NCBI GenBank assembly: GCA_015143295.1
Contig: CM026563.1
Coordinates: forward strand, 3,162,001 to 3,226,000
Length of the DNA stretch: 64,000 nt
Direction of reading: 5' to 3'
Source: Tetracentron sinense
Taxonomy: Eukaryota > Streptophyta > Magnoliopsida > Trochodendrales > Trochodendraceae
In this document: in pieces, positions 1 to 10,082 of the stretch
Layout of the letters: the number at the start of each line of letters is the position of its first letter
Position numbering within the stretch: the first letter of the stretch is position 1
Translations under genes and position numbers: made by a program
Notes under the pieces: generated by a model
Told to the model about the DNA's origin: nothing
What the model saw: only the letters and a program-made list of their open reading frames with translations
Database searches by the model: none

Positions 1-1340
1 AATAAGGACGTAACTTCTCAGCGGAAAAGACAAGAGCCAGGCATACCTTTTCCACTCTGCTGTAGTTGGATTCTGCCTTGTGGAATGTTTTGCTGACGAA
101 ATAAACAGGCTTCTCTACGCCGTCGTGATTTCTGAGCAACACGGAACCAATGGCTCGTTCCGAGACGGAGAGATAGAGGTACAGTACTTCACCAGATTCA
201 GGTACAGAGAGGATCGGTGCGGAGCCTAAATACGTCTTCAAGGCGGCGAAAGATTGGGAACACTCCTCGGTCCATCTGAAGACGGAATCCTTTCTCAGCA
301 ATTCGAACAAAGGTCTGCATCGATCAGAGGACTTTGATATGAACCGGTTGAGAGCTGCGATACGTCCCGTCAGTTTTTGAACTTCTTTCCTTGTTTTCGG
401 TTCTGGCATATCTATCAGAGCACGGATCTGCGCGGGATTTGCTTCAATGCCCCGTTGGCTGACGAGATAGCCGAGGAATTTGCCCGAGGCGACGCCGAAT
501 GTACATTTCTCAGGATTTAACTTCAGATTGAAAGTACGTAAAATAGAGAACGGCTCCGCTAGGTCAGTCACAAGAGAGACCCGAGTTCGGCTTTTCACAA
601 CGATATCGTCAATGTACACCTCCACCGATTTACCGAGCAAGGGTCCAAACATCAGATTCATCAATCGTTGGTAAGTGGCTCCGGCATTCTTCAGGCCAAA
701 GGGCATGACCCGGTAACAAAACAGGCCACGCTCCGTTATGAAGGCCGTTTTCTCTTGATCGTCCCCCGCTAAGAGGATTTGATTATAACCTGAATACCCG
801 TCCATGAAGCTCAACATCTCGTGACCCGCGGTCGCTGTGATTAGTCTGTCGATTCTGGGAACCGGGAAGAAGTCTTTCGGGCAAGCTCTATTAACATTGG
901 TGAAATCGATGCAGACCCTGACTTTTCCGTTCTTCTTAGGAACAGCTACTACATTGGCTATCCACTCCGGATATTGGACTTCACGAATGAACCCGTGCCG
1001 AATTAACTTGTCGATTTCTTCATTGACGGCCTCATGGTACGCCGGAGCGAGTCTACGAGGTTTCTGTTTAACTGGATTGACCACGGGATCCACGTTGAGA
1101 TGGTGACAGATGATCTCAGGACGGATACCCGTCATGTCTTCATGTGACCAAGCGAAAACGTCGAGATTCTTCCTCAGAAAATTTACCAATTCCCGCTCTT
1201 CATCTGCAGTCAGACAAGTCCCGATCTGTAGCATTCTCGGCTCGTTCTCCGTCCCGAGGTTGACAAGCTTCGTGGGTTCAACAGAATGGTTTACCAGCGA
1301 TTCACCCGCGCTCTCCTCTTCCACGGATCCGACCTGTAAT
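1..1340 (-). other. Reverse transcriptase region of the Tat element (partial)
   Basis: Downstream of gag-protease on the - strand the DNA encodes recognisable reverse transcriptase segments. These include an FMDGYSGYNQI block, the MPFGLKNAGATYQR block and the catalytic YIDD motif (complement of 605-616). They are followed by the LGYLVSQRGIEANP and KTRKEVQKLTGRIAALNRF blocks that lead into the RNase H-like part near the left edge. These are hallmark Ty3/gypsy pol motifs. The region is a fossil cut by the window edge, so its completeness cannot be judged. Confidence 0.85.
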
Positions 1341-1342
1341 TG

Positions 1343-3730
1343 CTATTTGAGCGGGTTGGGAGAGGTATAATCACACTTCTGCGATGCCAGTTGGTCTCCT
1401 CTTATTTCACGCGGTCCATCCGGTGTGGGGAATTTCAATACCTGGTAATAAGAAGACGGAACAGCTCTCATTTCGTGAGTCCACCATCGCCCCAGGATAG
1501 CATTGTATGGGGACGGCGCATCGATAATGGAGAATCGGGTGGACAAGGTGATAGGTCCAGCTCTGACCGGTAAGACGACTTCGCCCAGGGGTTGCATCGA
1601 ACTTCCTTCGAATCCTATCAAGGGGGTCTGTGCGGGTACAAGAACCGCTGGATCCAACTCCATCTTCGTGAAAGCATGGAGGTACAGGATATCCGCTCCA
1701 CTCCCAGGGTCTATGAGCACTCGTCTGATGTCGAAATCGCCAATTCTCATGGACAGGACAAGAGCATCGTAGTGAGGTCTGACTACAGTTGCCATGTCTT
1801 GGTCAGTGAACATTAGGGCCTGCTCGACTTCCTTCGTCGTCGACCGCACTTGGTAAACTTCTGCCACGTGCGATAACTTCCTTGCTTTCGCTCGATACTG
1901 CTGCTCAACGTCGACTTCCGGTGCTCGAGCGCGATGGATGACGTTTATGACTCCTTTCGGAGCTTCTCCACCTCGGTTCATTTGACCAAATGGCTCTCCC
2001 TCGTGAGACCGAGTGGATGGCTCCGTTATATGCCCCTCTTTTCTTCCAGAATCCACGTATTCTCCCAGATAGCCCTCACGGACTAATCTTTCCAAGTATT
2101 CTCTCAGGATGCGACAACGATTTGTGAGATGCCCATGGCACTTGTGGTATTGACAATATTCGTGTGCCCTGGGTCCCGTAGTGACATCACGAACGGTCCG
2201 TGCTGGCCATTCGAAATATGGTTCGTCTTCCATCGTCTTCATGATCGTCGCCGGGCTTGCTGTGAAGTTAACTTGACCACCACGAGACGCAAAAGGACGT
2301 CTTTCTGTTGCTCGATTTTCCCTCTCCTTGTAATGCCCGGATTCCTCCCGTCCTCGATAGGCACGGTCGTCCCTCCGCCGGAGATTGGACCGTAGATCCG
2401 TTCTCCTTGACGAGTCTGCATCTTGGCGGATTCCCAGCGAGAGTCGATTCGATCCTCCTTGTCGTTCAACGTACACAACTTTTTCTTGTCGTATGCGTCT
2501 GCGTGGTTCCTCGTCACTGGAAGATGATTCATACTTCGATCTCTTCCCTCTCTTTGAGGAGGGTCTGCTTCCCCATTCCACAGCGTCTACCCCTCGTGCT
2601 CTAGGCCTCGTTGTTGCCGCAATATCTTCCTCCATCCTTCCGTACTTAGAGGCACGGACTATCAGCTCGTCCATCTTGATCGGACAGTCAAGGGCAAGAG
2701 ACTCGTAGAGTTTGGAACTCTTGGGTATGGCGTTCTTGAAGGCCGCTATGCAAGTGCAGTCCTCAATCTTGTCGATATTAGAGACTTCATCGGTAAACCG
2801 TTGAATAAAATCTCTAAGAGACTCCGCCGACTTCATTCTCATGGCGAAGAGGGAATCTGCACCAGCTTTCTTTTTCTTGTTGATGATGTACTGGTCAATA
2901 AAAACTGACCGGAGATCAGCCATGCACCTGATCGACCCCGCGGGGAGATTACGGAACCATCTTGCAGCCGCTCCAGTCAGGCTGCTAGGGAAGGCTTTGC
3001 AGAGGAGATTGTCATCCGGGTTACGGACAGCCATGGCATTTTTGAAGTCGGTCAGGTGGTCAATAGGATCCCTCCTCCCATCGAACTTAACAAAATTAGG
3101 CACCGTGAACTTTGACGGGGTATAAGATTCAACGATTTCCTTGGAGAAAGGGGACGTCTCCTCCTCGTCCTTGTACTTCTGAGCATACTGATCGAGAGAG
3201 GCTCCACCTGTCGTTCCTCTGACTCGAGCGTTAATCAAGGCTTCCACGTCTTTGAGAGTCAAACCCGTCTTCAACCCGCTGTCGCTGACGTGGAGATCTC
3301 GACGTTCAGCATGAGCATCAAGAGAACGGGGGCGGGTAGCTTCGTCAGCAGAAGGAGTGAGAGTGAATCTCCTCTCCAGATTCTCTGGTGCAGATGGCGA
3401 GATCGGGGCCGTTCCTCTGGGGGGAGGAGAAGAAGGGAAATTGAGTTTGCGAGCTGCAGAGCCCCCTCTAGGAGATTCGTCATCGATCTCCAAGTTTCTG
3501 TGCTCCAAAGCATCTAGCCGCTCCTGCAGTGACTGTTGCTGGCTGACTACTTGGGCCAGAGTGGCCTGTTGTTGTTGTAATAGTAGCAGGATGGGATCAG
3601 ATGTGGTCATGGGCCTTTCTGGTTGTCCAGAAGGTGGGCCTGATGCGAATGTTTGCATGGTAGAAGGGGTGCATGAAAAGGCTTGAGGGGGCTGGTGCTC
3701 GATGAAAGACTGGGGAGTTTGGTTTGCCAT
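1343..3730 (-). CDS. Retrotransposon gag-protease polyprotein
   Basis: This is a 795-codon open frame starting 74 bases inside the LTR. The N-terminal 170 residues are low-complexity with a Gln-rich stretch. The central part (about 200-350) is a retrotransposon gag domain (PF03732-like; FVKFDGRRDPIDHL and RWFRNLP patterns). A basic Arg/Ser-rich segment follows, then a CCHC-like cluster (CQYHKCHGHLTNRC), then an aspartic protease-like domain near 680-760 with a GSGADIL block and YNAILGR. In this family Gag packages the element RNA in cytoplasmic virus-like particles and the protease matures it. It belongs to the element spanning the left edge; there is no sign that the host has co-opted it. 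Confidence 0.88.
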   Translation of the reverse strand: MANQTPQSFIEHQPPQAFSCTPSTMQTFASGPPSGQPERPMTTSDPILLLLQQQQATLAQVVSQQQSLQERLDALEHRNLEIDDESPRGGSAARKLNFPSSPPPRGTAPISPSAPENLERRFTLTPSADEATRPRSLDAHAERRDLHVSDSGLKTGLTLKDVEALINARVRGTTGGASLDQYAQKYKDEEETSPFSKEIVESYTPSKFTVPNFVKFDGRRDPIDHLTDFKNAMAVRNPDDNLLCKAFPSSLTGAAARWFRNLPAGSIRCMADLRSVFIDQYIINKKKKAGADSLFAMRMKSAESLRDFIQRFTDEVSNIDKIEDCTCIAAFKNAIPKSSKLYESLALDCPIKMDELIVRASKYGRMEEDIAATTRPRARGVDAVEWGSRPSSKRGKRSKYESSSSDEEPRRRIRQEKVVYVERQGGSNRLSLGIRQDADSSRRTDLRSNLRRRDDRAYRGREESGHYKERENRATERRPFASRGGQVNFTASPATIMKTMEDEPYFEWPARTVRDVTTGPRAHEYCQYHKCHGHLTNRCRILREYLERLVREGYLGEYVDSGRKEGHITEPSTRSHEGEPFGQMNRGGEAPKGVINVIHRARAPEVDVEQQYRAKARKLSHVAEVYQVRSTTKEVEQALMFTDQDMATVVRPHYDALVLSMRIGDFDIRRVLIDPGSGADILYLHAFTKMELDPAVLVPAQTPLIGFEGSSMQPLGEVVLPVRAGPITLSTRFSIIDAPSPYNAILGRWWTHEMRAVPSSYYQVLKFPTPDGPREIRGDQLASQKCDYTSPNPLK

Positions 3731-3780
3731 GCTGACCGAGAGGTGGTGTGAGCGAAGGGTGGTTTCGGCTTAAGAAAAAA

Positions 3781-3799
3781 ATTCCCACAGACGGCGCCA
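3781..3799 (-). other. Primer binding site of the Tat element
   Basis: On the - strand this reads TGGCGCCGTCTGTGGGAAT, four bases inside the LTR end. TGGCGCCG is a common tRNA-primer complement in plant Ty3/gypsy elements. It fixes the element's orientation and the inner border of the LTR. Confidence 0.8.
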
Positions 3800-3803
3800 A
3801 TTT

Positions 3804-4753
3804 TGTGAGGGGAAATTACCGAAAGGACACGCGTCAGCAGCAGCTCCTCCCAAGTTCTGATTAGCTGGTAGAAGACTGGAGTGGAGGGTGTGATACCCTG
3901 ACCTGCACTCCGATGATTAAGTCAGTAGGTGTAGGAGATGATGAACAGCAAGAACATAATAGAGAGTTCGAAGGTCTTAGCTCTCCCAATCTTTTCGTCC
4001 CCCCTTACACTGTTCTTCACAGGGTTATATAGACCACCCTTGCCATGGCCATAGGCACCCATTGATGTCCATGCATACCTCGAATCCCTGATGTGTACTT
4101 CAGTAATCATTTTAGATAGATCTTCTGGTCATTCGTACTGCACGCGCATCTGCACACAAAAAGAGCAGGCAAAGAGTAGGAACTCGTCCGAGGTGACTGG
4201 CATTAAATGCAGCATTAAATGCCATTTAATGCCAAGACAATGTTACCCACCTACCATCGTAGAGGTAGGATCAGTCCCAGGCGACTGGGCAGCAACGCCA
4301 GATCTCATTACGTGTTTAGGATACGCGATCGTGGACAATAAGACGACGGGTACGTCGTCAGAATGAAGACGTGATCGTCGTTCACGAGACCACGGGTCCG
4401 TCGTCAGAGTGAAGACGTGATCGTCGTTCACAAGACCACGGGTCCGTCGTCAGAGTGAAGACGTGATCGTCGTTCATAAGACCACGGGTCCGTCGTCAGA
4501 GTGAAGACGTGATCGTCGTTCATAAGACCACGGGTCCGTCGTCAGAGTGAAGACGTGATCGTCGTTCATGGGACCACGGGTCCGTCGTCAGAGTGAAGAC
4601 GTGATCGTCGTTCATGGGACCACGCTCTCGTCGTTCATACGTCCACGAGCCCGTTGCCGAGGAGACGACGGAAATGAGCTCAAACGATAACACCACACTG
4701 AGGACGAGCTCGTTGTTACCACACTTAGGTTTTTACGAAATTTACCCATTACA
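3804..4753 (-). repeat. 5' LTR of the Tat element
   Basis: The 950-bp LTR has TG...CA ends: on the - strand it opens TGTAATGGGTAAATTTCG and closes TTTCCCCTCACA just before the primer site. The outer border was set from the TGTAA...CACA ends because no partner LTR is visible for comparison; the inner border is firm. The outer half is a minisatellite of 46-bp units. Confidence 0.7.
4365..4633. repeat. 46-bp minisatellite inside the LTR
   Basis: The word GAAGACGTGATCGTCGTTCA recurs at 4365, 4411, 4457, 4503, 4549 and 4595, an exact 46-bp period. The five full units are nearly identical and the sixth is partial. Each unit holds repeated CGTC/GACG words able to pair with one another. The array lies within the upstream (U3-like) part of the LTR. 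Confidence 0.9.
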
Positions 4754-5632
4754 GAAGGGATTCAAACATGGATTTCACGGAGATATTCTCGCCTTCTGGT
4801 GGATTATAGTGTGTTTTCGATTGAGATTCTTGGATTGGTTTAGATAACCTAAGTTACAGAGAAATTAGAGAGAAAGACCTACCAGATACTCTTCAGTGAT
4901 CGTTGCTTCCAATGTTATTTGAATTTAAACGTTTACTTTTCTCTCGTGTCTGTATTTTCTCGAGGGCGCATTTTAGAGGGTCTCCATCTTAACATAGCAA
5001 AATGAACCCACATTGTGCATTAATTAGATTGTGGCGCATGTAACCCTCTTTGGTGACACAATGACCGTTGCTTCCCTACGTTATTTGAATTTAAACATTG
5101 AGAAAAGAACACTTCAATTCTCTGTGTCTCATTTTATTCTATATCAATCATTTTACCCTTTTCATGTTCATTCCCATGATCCATCATCCCTTTGAAACAA
5201 ATGTAAGGAATTTTTGAGGTCCATGCATAAGACCTTCTGTTCATGGCATCAGAGGCAATCTTTTGCAGAGAAGCTTTCTCTGCTTTCTATAGAAGGCCGC
5301 CTTGAAAAAGTACATATTACTTAGATCCCATCATTCTCCAATTTAACCTTAGACCCCTATATAAATAAACAACTCATAATAAATAAAGTTTAATCCTAAT
5401 TCCAATTTATCCAAACTAACTAACAAGAAGTACATAATAAATTCATTTACCTTTTAAACTAGAGCCCTAGTAAACATCAAAATTTCCTTCAAGGTCTACC
5501 CTAGTTTTTTGTATGATGAAATCCAATTTTCTCATTTTGCTTGCGTGGAAGGTAAATTTCTGAGCATTTTGGTAGAAAATTAAGTATTCCTGTCAAGTAA
5601 TGTGATCTTCTGATTCCCTCGTATTAATGCAG
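4754..5632. other. Non-coding, nothing recognised
   Basis: The DNA between the LTR and the carrier pseudogene is AT-rich. Two near-copies of a CGTTGCTTCCNANGTTATTT phrase occur near 4900 and 5065. It may be former intron of the carrier gene, but no upstream carrier exons were found. Confidence 0.4.
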
Positions 5633-5789
5633 GTATTGTGACCCGTGATGGTTTAACCGGATTATATAGGGGTTTCATTCCCAAATCCCAATGCATTGAA
5701 AAATCAACCCAACAGGCAACAGCAGTCAGCAGGTCCATTTCCATTCCTTTTGCATCAGCTTGATTGTTTTGCGTGGTGTATTCCTTTTA

Positions 5790-6061
5790 GGCCTCGGATT
5801 GTCTCTGGCGAAGCCAGAAACCCCTCTCAGGTTCCATACATTGTGCGACAGTTGGCATAAAAATGGGGGGAGAAGTCATTTTATTTTCTCTCCATGATTT
5901 TGACTTCTCCCCCATTTGATATCTCTCCCCATTATTCTCACACACTTATCGTCACATGTCTTATTATGTGTGGGGAAATGAAAATCATGGACCCTATGAT
6001 TTTGACTTCCCCACCACTCCGAGACAAGCCCTTTCTGCTTCGCCAGAGACAATCCAAAGCC
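5790..6061. mobile_element. Mutator-like MITE, family B, copy 1 (272 bp)
   Basis: The ends are inverted repeats: GGCCTCGGATTGTCTCTGGC on the left, and on the right the complement of GGCTTTGGATTGTCTCTGGC. Homology continues through a GAAGCCAGAAA block. A perfect 9-bp target duplication, TTCCTTTTA, lies at 5781-5789 and 6062-6070. Long TIRs plus a 9-bp duplication are the signature of Mutator-like elements. The interior is itself partly inverted-repetitive (several GATTTTGACTTC words in both orientations) and has no coding capacity. It sits in an intron of the carrier pseudogene. A second copy lies at 15003-15919. Confidence 0.88.
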
Positions 6062-6243
6062 TTCCTTTTATACATTATTGCTTACTTGAAAACTTGGAAA
6101 GCCAACTGCAGCTAAAAAAATCCTCCTACTGCTGAGTTTTCTCAAATTTTTTCAAGTCAATAGTTACTTGGGCTATTTATATAGAAGAGAGTTCCAAACA
6201 TGGAGAACAGTTATCCAGGACTATTTATCCTCCCTTCAAGAAC

Positions 6244-6367
6244 AATAAATATTCATTACTATTTACAATCTTGACTCATCAAACACCAAGCTGACTTGCG
6301 CCCCCAATAAATATTCATTACTATTTACAATCTTGACTCATCAAACACCAAGCAGACTTGCGCCCCC
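6244..6367. repeat. 62-bp tandem duplication
   Basis: AATAAATATTCATTACTATT starts at 6244 and again at 6306, and the two 62-bp units differ by about one base. A C-run and T-run follow. It is local slippage or repair in the pseudogene intron. Confidence 0.9.
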
Positions 6368-6654
6368 CCCCCCTTTTTTTTTAAATGCTGGATGAGCTGA
6401 TTCCCCGGCATGAATTTCCTTCTTTCTACTCGGGGATCAGCTGGATCTTAGTATAACCTTATGTACTCCTTTTGTTTGTAGTTCCCCTTTCTCACACTTT
6501 TCCTGCTTTGTAAATTCATAAATCATTAATCTTTTTGCAGTATCAGGCTTACACCTTTGACACCGTTAAAGGTTTGATTGCGGCCAGTGAGAAAGAGTTT
6601 AAGAAAATTGTGGAGGAAAACCACGAGAAGCAAAACCAAAGCACCAGTACTTGA

Positions 6655-7688
6655 ACAATCCAGATTTTTGTTATTGGTTTGTATTGTTGATTTTTTTGCC
6701 ATTTCTCGTGGATAAGAAAATTCCATTTTCCACCAGGAGGCTGTGCTGTATTATATATGAGAATTCTATTGTAGCTAGCAATTCTTACTCCCTAGCTTTG
6801 GGGTTGTAGCTTTGTTAAGACCTGATCTTTTACTCTTTTAAGTTTTGAATTTTGCAGAGAATCTGAAATTAGATAGATTAGCACTCCCAATCCTTAGTGA
6901 TGAGAAGGTGATACATCTTTAATAAGCTCTGTGGATTGGATGCCCAAAATTCTGAGAGTCTGATTTCCGACATCATATATTTCGAGGGGATCCATCAAAT
7001 GGTGGTGTTCATCCATCCCCTTAATTTATCTCACAAGACCAGAGGTGGAAAAGGGTTTGGGTAATTTCATCCAGGTTTCATATCCTCAAACCGGACCCAA
7101 CCCGTAGTTCAAATACGGTGGGGAAAACCAGCGGATGGTTGAGGTCATACAGTATGGAATTTGGCTGGACAGGATTTTAGTTCAAAGACAGTTCATTTGA
7201 CTAAGACATCTCTTTTTTTTTGCTTCTGTGGCATTAGCCATTGAATGGTACTCCAATTCTCTTTCTGCTTGTACAAAAGTATCCACCACATGCTAAATAA
7301 AATTGAGGACACAAAAAATTATGGTTAGCCTTCTTGTTCATACAGCTTCTCCATTGACCATTTTAAGGTATGTCATTGGGGTGATTTTAACTGATCAGGG
7401 ATATGTCAAAACTGGTGAGATCTGCTCCATTGAATCGATCAAGGTCCATCTAGAGACTACAAATCATCCAATTACGAGACTCCTGTCACCCAAAACTTGA
7501 TTTGAAGATCGTAACCATCTTATCTTTTATATTTGTCTCATAAAATGATTACATTCATATTTCACATGATGGCTATGAAGTTGGCAATGTAAGTAATGGT
7601 CATCATGTGTAGGTATAGCTGATAGAGAATGTTCTCGGCGGAACTGAAGGTGGATTTTGGTTGGTCTAAGTGCTCTTGCGTTTTTTAC

Positions 7689-7722
<34 letters not shown>

Positions 7723-8202
7723 TAATTTTTTGGTCACAGAGTTACACTAACCATACATAGTCACAGCCCAAAAAGGAGCCTGGCTGAATGATCTCAGTTT
7801 CAATCTCAGGATTGTAACAAAATAAGAACTGGATATAATAAAAAAGGACATATAATGAGAATATATAGTATATATACCAATAATAAACAGGATCCATAGC
7901 TACTATTGCATTCAGCAAGACAACACAGAGAATGAAAGAAAGAATTGAAGCAGGATGTCACACAAAATACAAATTGCAGGGAATGGGATGTACAAAAACC
8001 TATATTGTTTATAAGGAAAGTCCCCACCATCAAATCAAAGCTATCTGTACAAGGTTGGCAGATGCAGAGTCTTCAAATTCCAGCTTATAAAAATTCACAC
8101 ACATTTAGGAAGATCACAAGGGACAACAAAGTGAATGGTAAAGGGAAATCAATAAACAAAAAGTAACACTTCTCAAGTTCTCATGCAGAAAAATAACAAC
8201 AC
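6655..8202. other. Non-coding DNA
   Basis: This covers the former 3' flank of the carrier pseudogene and anonymous AT-rich DNA. A (TA)n microsatellite lies at 7692-7720. Short open frames here have no recognisable domain. Confidence 0.5.
7692..7720. repeat. (TA)n microsatellite
   Basis: About 14 uninterrupted TA dinucleotides. Confidence 0.95.
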
Positions 8203-8207
8203 AATAG

Positions 8208-8568
8208 TGTAAGAGAATTAATCCCACATCGACTAAATAGAGAAATAGTTGTGGCTTTATATACATGTAAGGCCTCTCCACTCATAGCCAATTGGTTTTG
8301 AGTTGGACGCTTTCACATGGTATCAGAGCCCAAAATGCCCAACGGCCAAATTATGTTCACTCACGATGACAGACCCAAACAGAAAGGCTGTATGATTGAC
8401 GACCCAAAAAAAAGACGCACGTGACAGACCTAGAATTAGGGCTGCACGTGAGGAGGCGTGTAAGAGAATTAATCCCACATCAACTAAAGAGAAAAATAGT
8501 TGTGGCTTTATATACATGTAAGGCCTCTCCACTCATAGCCAATTGGTTTTGAGTTGGACGCTTTCACA
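8208..8568 (+). mobile_element. TRIM (terminal-repeat retrotransposon in miniature), looks whole
   Basis: Two 110-bp direct terminal repeats (8208-8317 and 8459-8568) open TGTAAGAGAATTAATCCCAC, close GACGCTTTCACA, and differ at only a few positions. TGGTATCAGAGC, the initiator-Met tRNA primer complement, directly follows the left repeat at 8318-8329, and a purine-rich GAGGAGGCG precedes the right repeat. A perfect 5-bp target duplication AATAG flanks it at 8203-8207 and 8569-8573. The 141-bp interior encodes nothing, so the element would depend on enzymes of an autonomous relative. The similarity of the repeats suggests a fairly recent insertion. Confidence 0.95.
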
Positions 8569-8573
8569 AATAG

Positions 8574-9805
8574 AACAACCTCCTCTCTGATAGTGCCTTT
8601 CCTACCAAATGACCAAAGCAAAAGTTTCTTTATGGCAAGTCAAAATCTTATAACTTTGGTTATTCAAAATTCAGTAAGCCCACTTTCTTGAATTTTTAAA
8701 CTTAACTAATGCAAAAAATAGAAATTACTACCAACTGGAACTTGTAAGCTGATTGTTGCCAGCACAATGCATTGAGTAATGTTGGCTTTCCACAACCCCC
8801 TAAACACCAATTGCTAACTTTATCCGCATTAAAATAAGTATCGAGTTTAAGGATTGTTAGATTGCCCCAGTAGATCTATTGAAACAGAGTTATTTGCACC
8901 ATAAGAGATACAATTAGGTTGTTCAGCTCGAGGTGGATATGGAGGTACGGATTAGCTCCTCGTTACAGAAAACACATTTAGCCGGATAAGTGTGTTCTCT
9001 GGAAATGATTATTTACTCCTACAGTGCAATAGCGAAAGGGTAACTACTGCAACTGAACGACTCACTAGGAAAATTTTGTTAGTTGGTTTTCAATTACATA
9101 GCATTTTCTAATGGTATGACTATCGCTTGTTTTTGTGTAGTTTGTACTACAAATAGGGTTGGGCAGCAACCCCGGTACGTTAGCATCTGATATTGATTAA
9201 TAGGTTAGGTTGACATATCAACTACCACAATCATAATTCAACAAAATGGATTATAAACTACTCATGAGAATTATCAGTCACTAGGGCTATACAATGGATG
9301 GGTTCCGAAAATCTCAATTTGAGGTTTGAAAATTTCGACATGGGTTCCGAAAATCTCAACCCAAGTTTCTCAAATTTCGAGATGAGTTCTGAAACCTCGC
9401 TACGAGTTTTTTTTTTCTTCTGATTTTATCGATTTAGCTAACAAAATTTTGAGAACACCCCAATCATTATTGATTTTTAATAAATCTCATGGATCTAAAA
9501 TGTTAGATCAAATCTCAAACAAAAATTTGATATTTTCAACAGAAAAATGAAACTCAAAATGTTAGATACTGTTTATACATATTCAACAATCCTCCCGAAG
9601 GTTTGATCTTAACGCACTGCATTTAAAAAAAAAAAATCAATTGAGAATCCTCGTCTCCACTTGGTTTCTTTCCTTATTTTTTTCTTTGGGATAGTTTAGT
9701 TTGGGAAGCTTCTTTCTCTTCGGTCCCCTCCTCTTCGTTCGAAAACATATTAAGCCAATACGTGCATCACCCATATAAGTACAAAAGCCTACAAAAATAA
9801 GAGTT
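8574..9805. other. Non-coding DNA
   Basis: No gene is recognised. Near 9300-9410 a phrase of the type GGTTCCGAAAATCTCAA recurs imperfectly three or four times. Confidence 0.4.
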
Positions 9806-10014
9806 TGTCTATGGGTACTCCCAAATATACTCTATAATCCTAACCGTCTATAACTAACCACTAAGGGTTTGGATTTAAATTGACTTATTTTGTTTTTGTC
9901 TAATACCACATTAGCTCTAATCCTAACTGTTCAATAATTGAGTACTTACCGTTTAATAATTGAGTTGAACTGTTAGGATGTAGGAGTTATATATTTGGGA
10001 ATTGAGAGTACACC
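9806..10014. mobile_element. Possible MITE with imperfect terminal inverted repeats
   Basis: The left side reads GGGTACTCCCAAATATACTC then ATAATCCTAACCGT. The complement of the right side reads GTACTCTCAATTCCCAAATA then ACATCCTAACAGTT. The ends are therefore about 45-bp imperfect inverted repeats, with a further inner palindrome around CAATAATTGAG. No clear target duplication was found, so the superfamily is open. Confidence 0.4.
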
Positions 10015-10082
10015 TTGAGAGTATTCATAAATTAATTGCAAAAACAAATGATAAAAAAATTAGGCTTTAAGAGTTTTTCAAA

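Larger units (their letters stand above)
1..4753 (-). mobile_element. Ty3/gypsy LTR retrotransposon, Tat lineage (5' part; runs off the left edge)
   Basis: Read on the - strand the parts are, in order: an LTR (4753-3804), a primer binding site, a long gag-protease frame, then reverse transcriptase. The order protease then reverse transcriptase, the TGGCGCCG-type primer site and the wording of the protease region (an RGDQ block after a YNAILGR motif) are typical of the plant Tat/Ogre lineage of Ty3/gypsy. The integrase and second LTR lie outside the window, so age from LTR divergence cannot be judged. Gag-protease is still open. The reverse transcriptase part is not covered by one long frame, although Tat-group elements are known to separate gag-pro from pol. 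I regard it as a fairly recent fossil with few breaks. Confidence 0.88.
5633..6654 (+). pseudogene. Truncated adenine-nucleotide carrier (TAAC/PAPST-like, mitochondrial carrier family), last two exons
   Basis: The first exon (5633 to about 5730, after an AG acceptor) encodes GIVTRDGLTGLYRGFIP, followed in another frame by PNALKNQPN. The last exon (6541-6654, after TTTTTGCAG) encodes FDTVKGLIAASEKEFKKIVEENHEKQ and a stop. From memory this closely matches the C-terminus of plant thylakoid ADP/ATP carrier and PAPS transporter proteins, where LYRGFLPNALK precedes the final helix. A 7-base insertion at FIP and a lost base before FDTVKG each shift the frame, and the five or more upstream helices are absent. 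The exon-intron structure is kept, so this is a duplicated and truncated gene copy rather than a retrocopy. The intron holds a MITE. Confidence 0.6.

Noticed and set aside
4365-4633. Regular 46-bp repeats resembling a CRISPR array
   Set aside because: Units are contiguous with no unique spacers, sit inside a plant LTR, and no cas-like genes are present.
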